Shown here piece by piece: positions 29,786 through 38,356 of a stretch of 64,000 bases of DNA. The notes under the pieces are model-generated. The model had not been told where the DNA came from. It ran no database searches and was given only the letters and a program-made list of their open reading frames with translations. This DNA is from Amycolatopsis arida (GTDB taxonomy: Bacteria; Actinomycetota; Actinomycetes; Mycobacteriales; Pseudonocardiaceae): positions 186,001-250,000 of the forward strand of contig NZ_FOWW01000004.1 of the NCBI RefSeq assembly GCF_900115565.1. The letters are read 5' to 3'. Numbering within the stretch: the first letter of the stretch is position 1; each line of letters opens with the position of its first letter. The translations under genes and the position numbers were made by a program.

Positions 29786-30544
29786 GTGAAGTGGGATCCC
29801 GGGAAGTACCTGGAGTTCGCCGACCTGCGGGCGCGGCCGTTCCACGAGCTGGTGGCGCGGATCGGGGCGCGGTCGCCGCGGCGGGTGGTCGACCTCGGGT
29901 GCGGGCCGGGAAACCTCACGGCGGTGTTGGCGAAGCGGTGGCCGGGGGCGCGGCTGGAGGCGGTGGACGGCTCGGCGGAGATGGTCGCGGCGGCGCGGGC
30001 GGCGGGGATCGCCGCCGAGGTGGGCGACGTCCGCGAGTGGGTGCCGGAGCCCGACACCGACGTGGTGGTGTCGAACGCCGTGCTGCAGTGGGTGCCCGGC
30101 CACCGGGAGCTGCTGCGGCGGTGGGCGGGGGCGCTGCCGGCGGGAGCGTGGCTGGCGGTGCAGGTGCCGGGCAACGGCGCGTCCCCGTTCCACGCCGTGG
30201 TGCGCGAGCTGGCTCGGTCTCCCGAGTGGGTGAACCAGCTGGGTGACGTGGTGTGGCGGGAGGAGGTCGACGACCCCCGTGGCTATGCCGACCCGCTGGC
30301 CGACGCGGGGTGCGCGGTGGACGCGTGGGAGACGACGTACCTGCACCGGGTGGCCGGGCCGGGCGCGGTGCTGGAGTGGGTCACCGGGACGGTGCTGCGC
30401 CCGGTGCGCGCCGCGCTGGACGACGTGGCGTGGGACCGTTTCCGCGCGGAGCTGGCGCCGAGGCTGGCCGAGGCCTATCCGTCCCGGAGTGACGGGAGCA
30501 CGTGGTTCCCGTTCCGCCGGGTGTTCGTGGTGGCCCGGGTGTGA
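29786..30544 (+). CDS. tam: trans-aconitate 2-methyltransferase-like SAM methyltransferase
   Basis: A 252-residue class I methyltransferase from GTG 29786. SAM motif I is [12 protein letters not shown] (near residues 34-45), motif [13 protein letters not shown] (near 56-66) and [18 protein letters not shown] (near 92-109), which with the N-terminal WDPGKYLEF gives the Tam signature. Tam methylates trans-aconitate, a by-product that inhibits aconitase. Substrate assignment is by family similarity. Confidence 0.88.
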   Translation: MKWDPGKYLEFADLRARPFHELVARIGARSPRRVVDLGCGPGNLTAVLAKRWPGARLEAVDGSAEMVAAARAAGIAAEVGDVREWVPEPDTDVVVSNAVLQWVPGHRELLRRWAGALPAGAWLAVQVPGNGASPFHAVVRELARSPEWVNQLGDVVWREEVDDPRGYADPLADAGCAVDAWETTYLHRVAGPGAVLEWVTGTVLRPVRAALDDVAWDRFRAELAPRLAEAYPSRSDGSTWFPFRRVFVVARV

Positions 30545-30708
30545 CCCTGGCCCGGCGTGCTTCCCGGCCTGCCCACACCGGATCGAGAGCCGGCTCCCGC
30601 CGCACCGGGCGGTTCCGCGAGTGCGTTCCGGGCCGTGCTGACGGCCGGGGGCTGAGCGCCGGCCGCCCCTGGTCGGCCGGCGCTGCCTGGTGCTGGCCGG
30701 GTGTCGGG

Positions 30709-30957
30709 TCAGGCCTGGCGTGTCGTGGTGTCGGCGGCGCGGCGCTGGCCGTCGGGGCCGTGGGCGGTGTGCCGGCCGAAGGGGACCCGCTCGCCGAGCT
30801 GCTCGCCGATCTTGGCCCTGGCGATGCCGGCGGCGCCCTGGACCGCGGGGTGGTCGATGATCGTGCGGTAGTGGCGCACGATCTGCTCGTACCGGCCGCG
30901 GCCCGCCCTGGCGCCCAGCACGTAGCCGACGGCGGCGCCCAGCAGGAATGCCTTCAT
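30709..30957 (-). CDS. small YtxH-like protein
   Basis: An 82-residue protein from ATG 30957. The Gly-containing N-terminal segment AFLLGAAVGYVLGARAGRGRY resembles the YtxH membrane-anchor motif, followed by a basic amphipathic region. Small proteins of this type occur widely in actinobacteria, often beside tRNA genes; function unknown. On minus-strand reading, GGTGGGGAG lies just upstream of the ATG. Confidence 0.8.
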   Translation of the reverse strand: MKAFLLGAAVGYVLGARAGRGRYEQIVRHYRTIIDHPAVQGAAGIARAKIGEQLGERVPFGRHTAHGPDGQRRAADTTTRQA

Positions 30958-31119
30958 CGTCTCCCCACCTCCTCGTCCGGCGTTGGCGGACCTCCCGTCA
31001 TTGTCCCCCAGCACGCGCGGTGCCGCCGCCGTCACACCGCCCGGGGTGGCTGCAGGCGGTGTTCGGGCATGCGTTAGAGTCTCTACCCGTCGGCCGGCAC
31101 GCTCCGGCCGGCGCGGCGT

Positions 31120-31192
<73 letters not shown>

Positions 31193-31196
31193 CAGG

Positions 31197-31219
31197 AGCC
31201 CAGGTCTCAGGCCTGGGCT
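31197..31219 (+). terminator. intrinsic terminator after tRNA-Asn
   Basis: AGCCCAGG (31197-31204) pairs perfectly with CCTGGGCT (31212-31219) across a 7-nt loop and is followed by TTTCTT. The position, 5 nt after the tRNA, fits a Rho-independent terminator. Confidence 0.8.
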
Positions 31220-31340
31220 TTCTTCGTGGGTCCGGCCTGCGGTGATCCATCGCACGGAAACCGAACACATATGCCGCCTCTCGTTTCCCGGGGGTGATCA
31301 TGCTTCCCGCGCCGCGATCCCGTCGGCCCAGGAGCGGCTG

Positions 31341-31622
31341 GTGACCCCCGGTGGCGCGGAGCGGGTCGTGACGGGGGTGCGCGAGGTGGTGAACGCGCAC
31401 GATCCCGAGGGGTTGCTCGCGTCGGGTTGCCCGCCGGACGAGTACGAGCCGGAGATCCAGCACTTCGCCCGGCTGATCCTGGCCGGCCGGAGGATCACCG
31501 GCGAGGTGGTCGTGGAGGTGTGGGGCCACTGGTTCGGCGCCGCCGGGTACCTGCAGCGTCACGACCAGCACGAGCGTCTGGCCGCCGACCTCCGCGCGGT
31601 GGCCGAGCGACGGGAGCGCTGA
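31341..31622 (+). CDS. DUF1871-like small protein
   Basis: A 93-residue protein from GTG 31341, with AGGAG about 10 bp upstream. The conserved core VVNAHDPEGLLASGCPPDEY followed by EIQHFARLIL resembles DUF1871 (N..DP.GLL..G.P.DEYD.EI). The longer frame from 31242 adds residues without family character. Such proteins are occasionally linked to immunity or toxin-antitoxin neighbourhoods, but nothing here shows that. Confidence 0.7.
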   Translation: MTPGGAERVVTGVREVVNAHDPEGLLASGCPPDEYEPEIQHFARLILAGRRITGEVVVEVWGHWFGAAGYLQRHDQHERLAADLRAVAERRER

Positions 31623-31729
31623 CGCGTCCGCTGTGTGCCGTCGCCTGCCCGAGCCGATCGCGCCATACGGTAGGTTCAACCTCTGCCGGGGGAGGTCGGA
31701 CTATGGAACACCCGCCCCCGGACGCACTG

Positions 31730-31806
31730 GGGCCGGTAGCTCAGCAGGTTAGAGCAGGGGACTCATAATCCCTTGGCCGCGGGTTCGAGCCCCGCCCGGC
31801 CCACCA
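31730..31806 (+). tRNA. tRNA with CAT anticodon (Ile2 or elongator Met)
   Basis: A 77-nt cloverleaf with encoded CCA: acceptor GGGCCGG/CCGGCCC, anticodon loop CTCATAA (CAT at 31764-31766), T-arm GGGTTCGAGCCCC. The AGCAGGGGACTCATAATC context and CTTGG variable loop look more like tRNA-Ile2 (lysidine-modified) than elongator Met, but identity elements cannot settle it here. It is the integration site of the downstream element, whose left end supplies the 3' terminus. Confidence 0.93.
31760..31804 (+). other. attL core (45 bp)
   Basis: The left copy of the 45-bp direct repeat, inside the intact tRNA. It begins at the G before the anticodon loop (GACTCATAATCC...) and ends CGGCCCAC. After it the sequence continues CAGTAT, giving an encoded CCA from the element side. 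Confidence 0.93.
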
Positions 31807-31853
31807 GTATTACCAGGGCAAATGGTCTCGTCGGAGGCTAGCCCGTCTGGGCT

Positions 31854-31872
31854 TGTCCATCGCTCTGTCCAT
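31854..31872 (+). repeat. left-end paired heptamers TGTCCAT (12-bp spacing)
   Basis: TGTCCAT at 31854-31860 and 31866-31872, 50 bp inside attL. An equivalent pair with the same 12-bp spacing lies near attR (44051-44069). Candidate arm-type binding sites for integrase or excisionase; inferred. Confidence 0.65.
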
Positions 31873-31907
31873 TGACAGGCCGTGTAGCGCCCCTCACGCT
31901 GGTAGAC

Positions 31908-33176
31908 ATGAGCGGCTCAGCGACCAGCGATAAGCACCGCCAGCGCGGCAGCGTGCGCCAGCGCGGCAACTCGCTACAGGTGCGCGTGTACGCCGGTGTC
32001 GACCCGGTGACGGGCAAGCCGAACTATCTCACGGAGACGATCAAGGGCACCGACAAGGCGGCCCACCGGCGAGCGAGCAAGGTCATGACGAAGCTCCAGG
32101 CGCGGGTGGACGCGCAGCGCTCGCCGAGCAGCTCAGTGAGCTTCTCGCACGCCGTGGACGAGTGGTTGCGAACAGCGGACATCGAAGACACGACTCGGCA
32201 TGGCTACGTGGGATACATCGAACGGAGCATCCGTCCGGTGCTGGGTGACCTTCCGGTGAACAAGATCACCGCTCGGACACTGGAGACATTTTACGGGGAG
32301 CTCCGGCGCTGCCGACTGAACTGCGACGGGCGGCCGTTCGTCGAGCACCGGGCCGAGGGCGAGCACGACTGCGCCGAGAAGAAGTGCGCTCCCCACCAGT
32401 GCAAGGGGATGGCGGCGTCGACCGTGCGGCAGGTGCACTCGATCATCAGCGGTGTGCTGAACGCGGCCGTTCGGTGGGACTGGATCAGCTCGAACCCGGC
32501 CCGAATCGCCCAGCGGCCGAAGCAAACTCCGCCCCAGCCGGACCCGCCGTCCCCGGCGCAGGCAGCCAAGCTGGTGGACAAGGCGTTCGAACTGGACGAA
32601 GCGTGGGGAACGCTCGTCTGGCTCGCGATGACAACGGGAATGCGCCGCGGTGAGGTGTGCGCGCTGCGCTGGTCGCGCGTCGACCTCGACGAAGGCATTG
32701 TCGAAGTGCGGAGCAGCTACACGACGTTGCGCGGTGTCGGCCGGGAGAAGGACACCAAGACGCACCAGATGCGCCGCATCGCGCTCGACACGGAGACGAT
32801 CGTATTGCTCCGCGAACACAAGAACCGCTGCGACGAACTGGCCCGAAGCTTTGGCCTCCCGTGGAGCGAGGACTTCTACGTGTTCCACGAGGTGTCGGGT
32901 GACCTCACCAAGCCGTACTCGCCGGAGTCGGTGTCGAACCGCTACAAGAAGATGGCCAAGCGCCTCGACATCGACACCCACTTCCACGCACTCCGCCACT
33001 ACTCGGCCACCGAACTGCTGACGGCCGGCATCGACCTCCGCACCGTCGCCGGACGCCTAGGTCACGGCGGTGGTGGCGCTACGACTCTCCGCGTCTACGC
33101 CGCGTGGGTCGCCGCGGCAGATCGGAAGGCAGCCGAGATCCTCGGCTCCCGCATGCCGAAGGTTTCAAGGAAGTGA
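31908..33176 (+). CDS. int: tyrosine site-specific integrase
   Basis: A 422-residue phage-type integrase from ATG 31908; an in-frame TTG at 31872 would overlap the end repeats. An N-terminal arm-binding domain with RQRGNSLQVRVYAG is followed by a core-binding domain holding an unusual Cys/His-rich insert (CRLNCDG...HDCAEKKCAPHQC, near residues 136-168). The catalytic domain has Arg in TGMRRGEVCALRW, HxLR in HFHALRHYSATELL, the second His in LGHGGG and Tyr in TLRVYAAW. It should catalyse attP/attB recombination at the tRNA. Confidence 0.94.
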   Translation: MSGSATSDKHRQRGSVRQRGNSLQVRVYAGVDPVTGKPNYLTETIKGTDKAAHRRASKVMTKLQARVDAQRSPSSSVSFSHAVDEWLRTADIEDTTRHGYVGYIERSIRPVLGDLPVNKITARTLETFYGELRRCRLNCDGRPFVEHRAEGEHDCAEKKCAPHQCKGMAASTVRQVHSIISGVLNAAVRWDWISSNPARIAQRPKQTPPQPDPPSPAQAAKLVDKAFELDEAWGTLVWLAMTTGMRRGEVCALRWSRVDLDEGIVEVRSSYTTLRGVGREKDTKTHQMRRIALDTETIVLLREHKNRCDELARSFGLPWSEDFYVFHEVSGDLTKPYSPESVSNRYKKMAKRLDIDTHFHALRHYSATELLTAGIDLRTVAGRLGHGGGGATTLRVYAAWVAAADRKAAEILGSRMPKVSRK

Positions 33177-33220
33177 GGTGGCCTTAGAGCCAGCCGCCCG
33201 AGTGAATACAATGCAGTCGC

Positions 33221-34702
33221 ATGAGAATCTTTCGTCCCGTCAAGTTGTGCTCGTGTCCTATTGGTCAGTTCTGGCGCGAATACTGGATCCGTCAGCGTAA
33301 TGCAGCTCTTCTTGTGCTCACCTTCCTGTTTATTTCTTATCTATCTCTCTTGGCTGCTCGTCATTTCGGATTGATAGGCAAGGGCCTGGCTTTGTGGCTC
33401 ATTTTCACTGCGGCAGCGCTGGGTGGCTGCCTTTGGTTAGTACGCAGTGTCGCCCATCGTCCACCTCCTGATTGGAAGTCATTGCAGACTGCGGACTTCA
33501 ACAGCGTTGTCTGGTTCGTGATTCTTACCGCCCTCGCGTGGTGGGCAATTTGGCGAGTTCACTACGGTGGAGTGAAGCTTCTATATGCAACCGGCATCTT
33601 CGTGGCACTGACTTGTTTTTTCGCCTACGAAGTGGTACTGCGGATCCCCAGACGGATAGAGCGATTTGTGAAGAGTAGCCTTTCTGAGAAGTTGCCACTC
33701 GAATCGCTTGCGCTGCAGAGGCAGTACTCTGCTCACGAGTGGAGGTGTAAGGCTGGGGAAAACTCAAAGCTTCGACAGGCGCGCAACGCGAGATTGAGGA
33801 AAGCTGCTGACGCTCGAAGAAAATATCGTGCAGGGGTGGGCGGGTTCGCACGCGTGTACAGATTTCTCGCAAACATTGTTGTGCCATACGCGAATACCCC
33901 ATCGTGGCTCTCCGCGTTTATGGCTTCAGCTTCGCTGTTCGTGGCTTTTGTGCCTATTTTTCAACCTTCCCCCTTGAGTGCGTTCTTCCTGTTTGTTCCG
34001 TTCTTTCTCATAGCTCCTATTGATTACCTTAGGCGGCGGCTGAGCGGGACGGTTGATAGTCACACACAAGGTGGGGAAAGTCCGGGGCCTGGTCTCAGTT
34101 GGCCCCGTGAGCCTGTGCGTAGGCTGTCGGCCGTGGCTGACGAGCATGGGTCGTGGCAGAGGTTTGGGGAGCGGTTGGTGTATGACAACCGCTGGGTGAA
34201 GTTGGGGCTTGCGGATGTGCAGGCGCCGAATGGGGAGCGGTGGGAGTACCACGTGGTGCACCTGGCGCGGATCGCGATCGCGTTGATCGTGAACGAGCGG
34301 GACGAGGTGCTGATGTTGTGGCGGTACCGCTTCCCGACCGATCAGTGGGGGTATGAGCTGCTCGGTGGGCTGGTGGAGGACGGTGAGGAGCCGGCCGTGA
34401 CGGCGGCGCGGGAGGCGGCCGAGGAGAGCGGGTGGCGGCCGGTCGGCGAGCCGGAGCACCTGATCAGCTTTGAGCCGTTGCCGGGGCAGGTCACCGCGCC
34501 GACGGAGGTGTACCTGTGGCGGCGGGCCGAGCACGTGGGCGAGCCGACCGACACCGAGGAGGTGGGCCGGGTGGAGTGGGTGCCGCTGGCCCGGGTGCCG
34601 GAGCTGGCCGCGCGTCAGCAACTGCTGGGTGCGGGTGCGTTGGTCCCGTTGCTGTACTACGTGGCCTCACGTGGGCAGGACCAGGGCGGACAGTCGGGCT
34701 AG
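33221..34702 (+). CDS. membrane domain fused to a Nudix hydrolase
   Basis: A 493-residue protein in two clear parts. Residues 1-290 have about six predicted helices (near 28-47, 52-73, 93-110, 116-138, 225-245, 251-268) and a basic region between 140 and 215; the DNA here (33221-34080) is markedly AT-richer, with codons unlike the neighbours. Residues 305-480 are a Nudix domain with a complete box (GLVEDGEEPAVTAAREAAEE, then SGW). AICEs often carry a stand-alone Nudix gene; an in-frame GTG at 34133 could be its original start. Substrate unknown. The 3' end overlaps the convergent regulator by 36 bp. Confidence 0.8.
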   Translation: MRIFRPVKLCSCPIGQFWREYWIRQRNAALLVLTFLFISYLSLLAARHFGLIGKGLALWLIFTAAALGGCLWLVRSVAHRPPPDWKSLQTADFNSVVWFVILTALAWWAIWRVHYGGVKLLYATGIFVALTCFFAYEVVLRIPRRIERFVKSSLSEKLPLESLALQRQYSAHEWRCKAGENSKLRQARNARLRKAADARRKYRAGVGGFARVYRFLANIVVPYANTPSWLSAFMASASLFVAFVPIFQPSPLSAFFLFVPFFLIAPIDYLRRRLSGTVDSHTQGGESPGPGLSWPREPVRRLSAVADEHGSWQRFGERLVYDNRWVKLGLADVQAPNGERWEYHVVHLARIAIALIVNERDEVLMLWRYRFPTDQWGYELLGGLVEDGEEPAVTAAREAAEESGWRPVGEPEHLISFEPLPGQVTAPTEVYLWRRAEHVGEPTDTEEVGRVEWVPLARVPELAARQQLLGAGALVPLLYYVASRGQDQGGQSG

Positions 34703-35788
34703 CTGCCGGTCGGACCTGATCTGCACCGCTAATCGGCGCGCTTGGCGTGCGTGGGTGAGCGCGGCGTCTCGGTCGCCAGCGGCGGCGAACGCGTAGGCGA
34801 GATCGGCGAGCATCCCGGTGCGGGCGCGGACGAACGTGGCCGGTAGCCGGGGCAGCGCCGCGGTGAGTTGGTCGATCGCCTCCGCCTCGCCGAGGCGGCA
34901 GAGCGCGGCGCCGCGCCACCGGTCCAGGTGCACGCCGCCGAGGAACAGGTACGGCAGCGCCGGGTCCACCGGATCATCGGGCAGGAGCGCGCGGGCGGCG
35001 TCGAACGCGCGTAGTGCGTCGTCCCGCCGGCCGGCGGCGGCCAGTCCCTCGCCATGGGCCGCGGCCAGCCACGCGCGGAGCAGTCCGGGTGCCACGGTGT
35101 CGGCGATCCGGCGTGCCTCGGCCATCTGCTCCACGGCGGCCGCGGTCTCGCCGAGATCGAGCAGGATGAACGCCTGCTGGGCGGTGGCGTGCGCGAGCAG
35201 GATCGGCGAGCCCGCCTCGCGCGCCGCCGCCTTGGCGGTCTCGTGGTGCTCCCATGCCTGCCGGATCGCGTTGCGGTCCAGCGCTTCCCACCCGGCCAGG
35301 GCCGCCGCCTCGGTCAGCACACCGGCCAACGCCTCGCGTCGACCGCGGCCGACGCCGAACGCGAGCAGCCGGGTCACCTGCTCGATGTTGGCGCGGAGCT
35401 GGTCGAGCACGGTGACCCCGCCGAACTGGCGGTCAACGTGGCGCGCCTGGTCGAGCTGCCGACGGAAGACCTCGACCGTCTCGGCGTCCACGCTGCGCGC
35501 CACGGCCAGCCGGGCGCGCAGCTCCGCGGCCCCGCCATCGTCGGTGTCCTCGGGTGGGAAGCCGAGTTCCTCGTTCGTGCGCCCGTAGATGTCGCGGAAC
35601 AGGCGTTGGTACGGCTCGCTGACCTGTTCGTGCCCGTTCTCCCAGCGGGACAGCTTCGTCTTCAGGCTGGTCGCCGACATCACCGGGATTCCCCGCGCGG
35701 CGGCCCGCTGGATCACCAGGCGAATGACGTCCTCGGCCTTGTAGCCGAGCTGCTTGCGCACCCCCTGCAACCTGGTCGCCGGCATCAT
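34667..35788 (-). CDS. XRE-type regulator with TPR-like C-terminal domain (left copy)
   Basis: A 373-residue protein from ATG 35788. The N-terminal helix-turn-helix (about residues 1-75: SLKTKLSRWENGHEQVSEPYQ) is followed by about 290 residues of TPR-like helical hairpins (AAAREAGSPILLAHATAQQAF, AFDAARALLPDDP). It shares the C-terminal architecture and phrases (LLRAWL.AA.GE.LAAAGR) with the regulator at 42857-44059, so the two are paralogues. Likely a regulator of element excision or transfer; the TPR part may bind a peptide or protein. Confidence 0.85.
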   Translation of the reverse strand: MMPATRLQGVRKQLGYKAEDVIRLVIQRAAARGIPVMSATSLKTKLSRWENGHEQVSEPYQRLFRDIYGRTNEELGFPPEDTDDGGAAELRARLAVARSVDAETVEVFRRQLDQARHVDRQFGGVTVLDQLRANIEQVTRLLAFGVGRGRREALAGVLTEAAALAGWEALDRNAIRQAWEHHETAKAAAREAGSPILLAHATAQQAFILLDLGETAAAVEQMAEARRIADTVAPGLLRAWLAAAHGEGLAAAGRRDDALRAFDAARALLPDDPVDPALPYLFLGGVHLDRWRGAALCRLGEAEAIDQLTAALPRLPATFVRARTGMLADLAYAFAAAGDRDAALTHARQARRLAVQIRSDRQLARLSALVLPT

Positions 35789-35968
35789 CCCCCCTACGTC
35801 AGATAACCACCCTGACCTGCGAAGTTAATTGCGGTTAATGGCGAGGCCGTTAACCGTCGCCACCTGCGAAAAGCCCTGTCGCTGTCGTTTTCTTGGGGCA
35901 TGAACGAGAACGACAGCCCCACTGCGGCAGCGGGTTCGAGGCGCATCGACCGGGCGGGCATCCGGCAT
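35789..35968 (-). promoter_or_regulatory. operator/promoter region of the left XRE-TPR gene
   Basis: GGTTAA (35833-35838) and TTAACC (35850-35855) form an inverted repeat 45-67 bp upstream of the ATG at 35788, with a further GTTAATT just beside it (35824-35830). The A/T-containing palindrome stands out in this GC-rich context and is a plausible binding site for one of the XRE proteins. Confidence 0.55.
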
Positions 35969-36346
35969 TTACCGGGTGTCCCGTCGGGTTGGCGGGACCA
36001 CGGCGGCGAGCCCTGCGCTCAGCGCGTCGAGCCGCTCGGTGATCTCGCGCAAGTGCTCCTCGATGGCAGCCAGCCGGGCGGGCACGTCGTCGTGGTTGGC
36101 CTCGCCCGGCTGGGGCGGGCGGCGTCCGCTGAGGACGGCGCTCAGGTGGCCGGGATGCCACTCCAGCGCGATCGACAGCGCTTCGAGCGTGCGAGCGCTG
36201 CGGCGCCGCTCCACGGTGTGGTGCTGGATCTCGCGAATGATGGCCTGCGAGACGTGCGAGCGTTCGGCAAGCTCGCGCTGACGCAAACTCAGTTCGCGCA
36301 TGCGCTGGTCAATCGCCTTCGCGACCGCCGCCCAGTCTTCCGCCAC
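35969..36346 (-). CDS. small XRE-family DNA-binding protein
   Basis: A 125-residue protein from GTG 36346, with GGAGGA upstream at good spacing. The helix-turn-helix covers about residues 17-72 (RQRELAERSHVSQAIIREIQHH), followed by an acidic coiled-coil-like tail (IEEHLREITERLDAL). This is the standard size for a C2/Cro-like regulator in such elements. Divergent from the excisionase-transfer operon, so it could control that promoter. Confidence 0.88.
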   Translation of the reverse strand: MAEDWAAVAKAIDQRMRELSLRQRELAERSHVSQAIIREIQHHTVERRRSARTLEALSIALEWHPGHLSAVLSGRRPPQPGEANHDDVPARLAAIEEHLREITERLDALSAGLAAVVPPTRRDTR

Positions 36347-36502
36347 CCATTCCTCCGTGGTCCGCCTGAGAGCTGAGATTAGCGCTTTCTGATGACAGCG
36401 CGCCGCCCGGCGTCGCGCTTCTGGACCAATCGCGCCCTTCGATGCGCTGATATCTGCTGTCTTTCATCTCTTTTTCCTTCTTTGAGCTTAAGGAAACCAT
36501 CA

Positions 36503-36784
36503 ATGAGTACCGCTATGCCGAATGCCGGTGCGCCGGTGTTCTACACAGTGCGGGAGACCGCGCGGATCCTGCGGGTCGACCCGTCCACGCTCTACCGGGC
36601 GATCCGGGAAGACGCCTTCCCGGCCGTCCGTGTGCGCTACCGCTACGTCGTCCCCGCCGCGGCGCTGAATCGGTTGGTCGCGGAGGCTGCCGAGTCGGGT
36701 GGGTGTGTCGATCCGGCCCGGTTGGTGGCTCGGCGTCGGGCGGAGCGTGAGGTGGCGCGTCTGTCCGGGGGTGCGCCGTGGTGA
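36503..36784 (+). CDS. xis: excisionase-like helix-turn-helix protein
   Basis: A 93-residue protein from ATG 36503 (AAGGAA ribosome site upstream). The MerR-like winged helix YTVRETARILRVDPSTLYRA followed by FPAVRVRYRYVVP is the AICE excisionase signature. It heads the transfer operon and overlaps the WhiB-like gene by 4 bp. It is separated from int, unlike pSAM2. It could also act only as a transcription regulator. Confidence 0.8.
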   Translation: MSTAMPNAGAPVFYTVRETARILRVDPSTLYRAIREDAFPAVRVRYRYVVPAAALNRLVAEAAESGGCVDPARLVARRRAEREVARLSGGAPW

Positions 36785-37170
36785 GCCGGGACGCTTTGCA
36801 TGCGGAGTTGGCCGCGCGGTTGGACCGGTTCGCGGATGTGCCGGATGCGGTGTTGTGCGCGGTGGTGACCCGGGACGGGTTGTGTTTCTGGGTGTTCGAC
36901 CGGGCGGAGATGCCGGAGCTGTCCGGGGAGCCGGAGCGGGATCGGGCGTTGGCCGCGTGGTTGTGCGCGGGCTGCCCGGTGCTGGACGCCTGCCTGGAAC
37001 TGGAGTTGCGCACCGCCGGCGCGGAGTCGGTGGGGGTGTGGGGTGGTCTGGCCGAGGACGACCGCCGCGCCGTGCACCGCGCCTGGGCCGTCCGCCGCGC
37101 GGCGGGCGGGCGGCGGGTGTGGAAGGTGCGCCATCCCAACCGCCGCCCCCGAGGGGGTGAGTGGGAATGA
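36781..37170 (+). CDS. WhiB-like iron-sulfur protein
   Basis: About 129 residues; GTG 36778 and GTG 36781 are both possible. The cluster ligands appear as VLCAVV, an isolated CFWVF, and WLCAGCPVLDAC (C-x2-C-x5-C), followed by the Wbl signature GVWGGL near residue 92. Wbl proteins bind a 4Fe-4S cluster and partner with sigma factors. Homologues in AICEs are recurrent; here the gene lies between xis and the Spd genes, suggesting transcriptional control of transfer. Confidence 0.85.
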   Translation: MSRDALHAELAARLDRFADVPDAVLCAVVTRDGLCFWVFDRAEMPELSGEPERDRALAAWLCAGCPVLDACLELELRTAGAESVGVWGGLAEDDRRAVHRAWAVRRAAGGRRVWKVRHPNRRPRGGEWE

Positions 37171-37496
37171 CCGTGCAACTCAGTCCGGAGCAGGTGTTGG
37201 CCGGGTTCGGTGTGCTGGTCGCGCTGGTGTGGGTGTGGCGGGCCGGGTCCCGTCGCGCTCGGCGGGCGGCCGAGGCGGCCCGGGCCGGGAGTCGGGTGGT
37301 GTCGCTGGCCGGGCGGGTGCTGCTCACCGCCGGGTGCCTGGTGGGGGTGCAGTGGCTGGTGATCACCTACGTGGACAACCTGACGGTGTTGCTGGTGGTG
37401 CTGTCGATCCCTGATGTGATCGCCGCGCACGTGCTCACCCGCGCTCTGACCGTCACCGAGTTGGGCACGACCCGGCGGCCTGGTGATCGCCGATGA
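37167..37496 (+). CDS. small two-helix membrane protein of the transfer operon
   Basis: A 109-residue protein from ATG 37167, overlapping both neighbours (ATGA at each end). Membrane helices at about residues 9-25 and 48-88 (the second long or split), joined by a basic linker. I do not recognise a named family; position before the DUF2637 gene suggests an Spd-like spreading protein involved in moving the element within mycelium. Confidence 0.75.
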   Translation: MTVQLSPEQVLAGFGVLVALVWVWRAGSRRARRAAEAARAGSRVVSLAGRVLLTAGCLVGVQWLVITYVDNLTVLLVVLSIPDVIAAHVLTRALTVTELGTTRRPGDRR

Positions 37497-38356
37497 ACCC
37501 CCAACAGCACACACGCGGCCGGAAGGGGTGGGCCGCCGAGGGGCGGACCACCCCCACCCCCGGAGTCGGCAGCGCGCCGGGGAGCCGGGTGCGGCGGGTG
37601 GCGACGGAGGCGGCCGAGGCCGCGGAGCTGCGCGCCTATGACTCGCATCCGGAGGTGGTGGCGTGGCGGGTGGAGCGGGTGCGCACGCAGGTGGATCGGT
37701 TGTGCTGGGCGGGCATCGGACTCGGGCTGTGCTTCACGATGGCCAACGTGCAGCACTTCGCCGCCGCCGGCGCGGCGGCGTGGTCGCTGCCGTGGCTGGC
37801 GGCGTGGCTGCTGGACCCGGCGGTATCGCTGGTGCTGCTGGCGATCCTGCGGGCCGAGCAGGTCACCGCCCGCTACCGCCTCCGCACCGGCGGATGGGCG
37901 CGGGCGGCGAAGTGGGCGGCGCTGGCCGCCACGTATGTGATGAACACCTGGCAGTCCTACGCCGCCGGCTCGCCCGCGGCGATCGTGCTGCACTCGGTGC
38001 CCCCGCTGATGGTGTTCGTGGCCGCCGAAGCGATCACTGACGTGCGGGACAAGCTCACCGAGGCCGTCACCGTCGCGTTCACCGACGCCACCCGCGACCA
38101 CCCGGTGAACTCCCCGGCCACCGTTCACCGTTCCGGTGAGGCGTCCACCGGTCGTCGGCGGGGTGAGAAGCGGCGGAAGCTGTTCGGTGACTATCTCGCC
38201 GAGGCGCGGGCGGCGTGGACGCCGGGGGTGGTGGTCACCCCGGCGTGGGTGCGGCAGGTCACCGACTGCTCTCGCGGGCTCTCGCCCCGGCTGGCCGCCG
38301 CGCTGGCCGCCGAGCTCGACCGGGACACCGAGCATGGCGGGGAGGTGGACCAGTGA
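37493..38356 (+). CDS. DUF2637/SpdB-like spreading membrane protein
   Basis: A 287-residue protein from ATG 37493. Residues 1-65 are hydrophilic, followed by four helices (about 72-95, 97-115, 125-145, 155-180) with the family-like AAWLLDPAVSLVLLAILRAEQ and a basic C-terminal region. DUF2637 proteins lie beside TraB/TraSA in AICEs and conjugative plasmids and help intramycelial spread. The overlap with the translocase gene (GTGA) implies coupling. Confidence 0.87.
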   Translation: MNPQQHTRGRKGWAAEGRTTPTPGVGSAPGSRVRRVATEAAEAAELRAYDSHPEVVAWRVERVRTQVDRLCWAGIGLGLCFTMANVQHFAAAGAAAWSLPWLAAWLLDPAVSLVLLAILRAEQVTARYRLRTGGWARAAKWAALAATYVMNTWQSYAAGSPAAIVLHSVPPLMVFVAAEAITDVRDKLTEAVTVAFTDATRDHPVNSPATVHRSGEASTGRRRGEKRRKLFGDYLAEARAAWTPGVVVTPAWVRQVTDCSRGLSPRLAAALAAELDRDTEHGGEVDQ

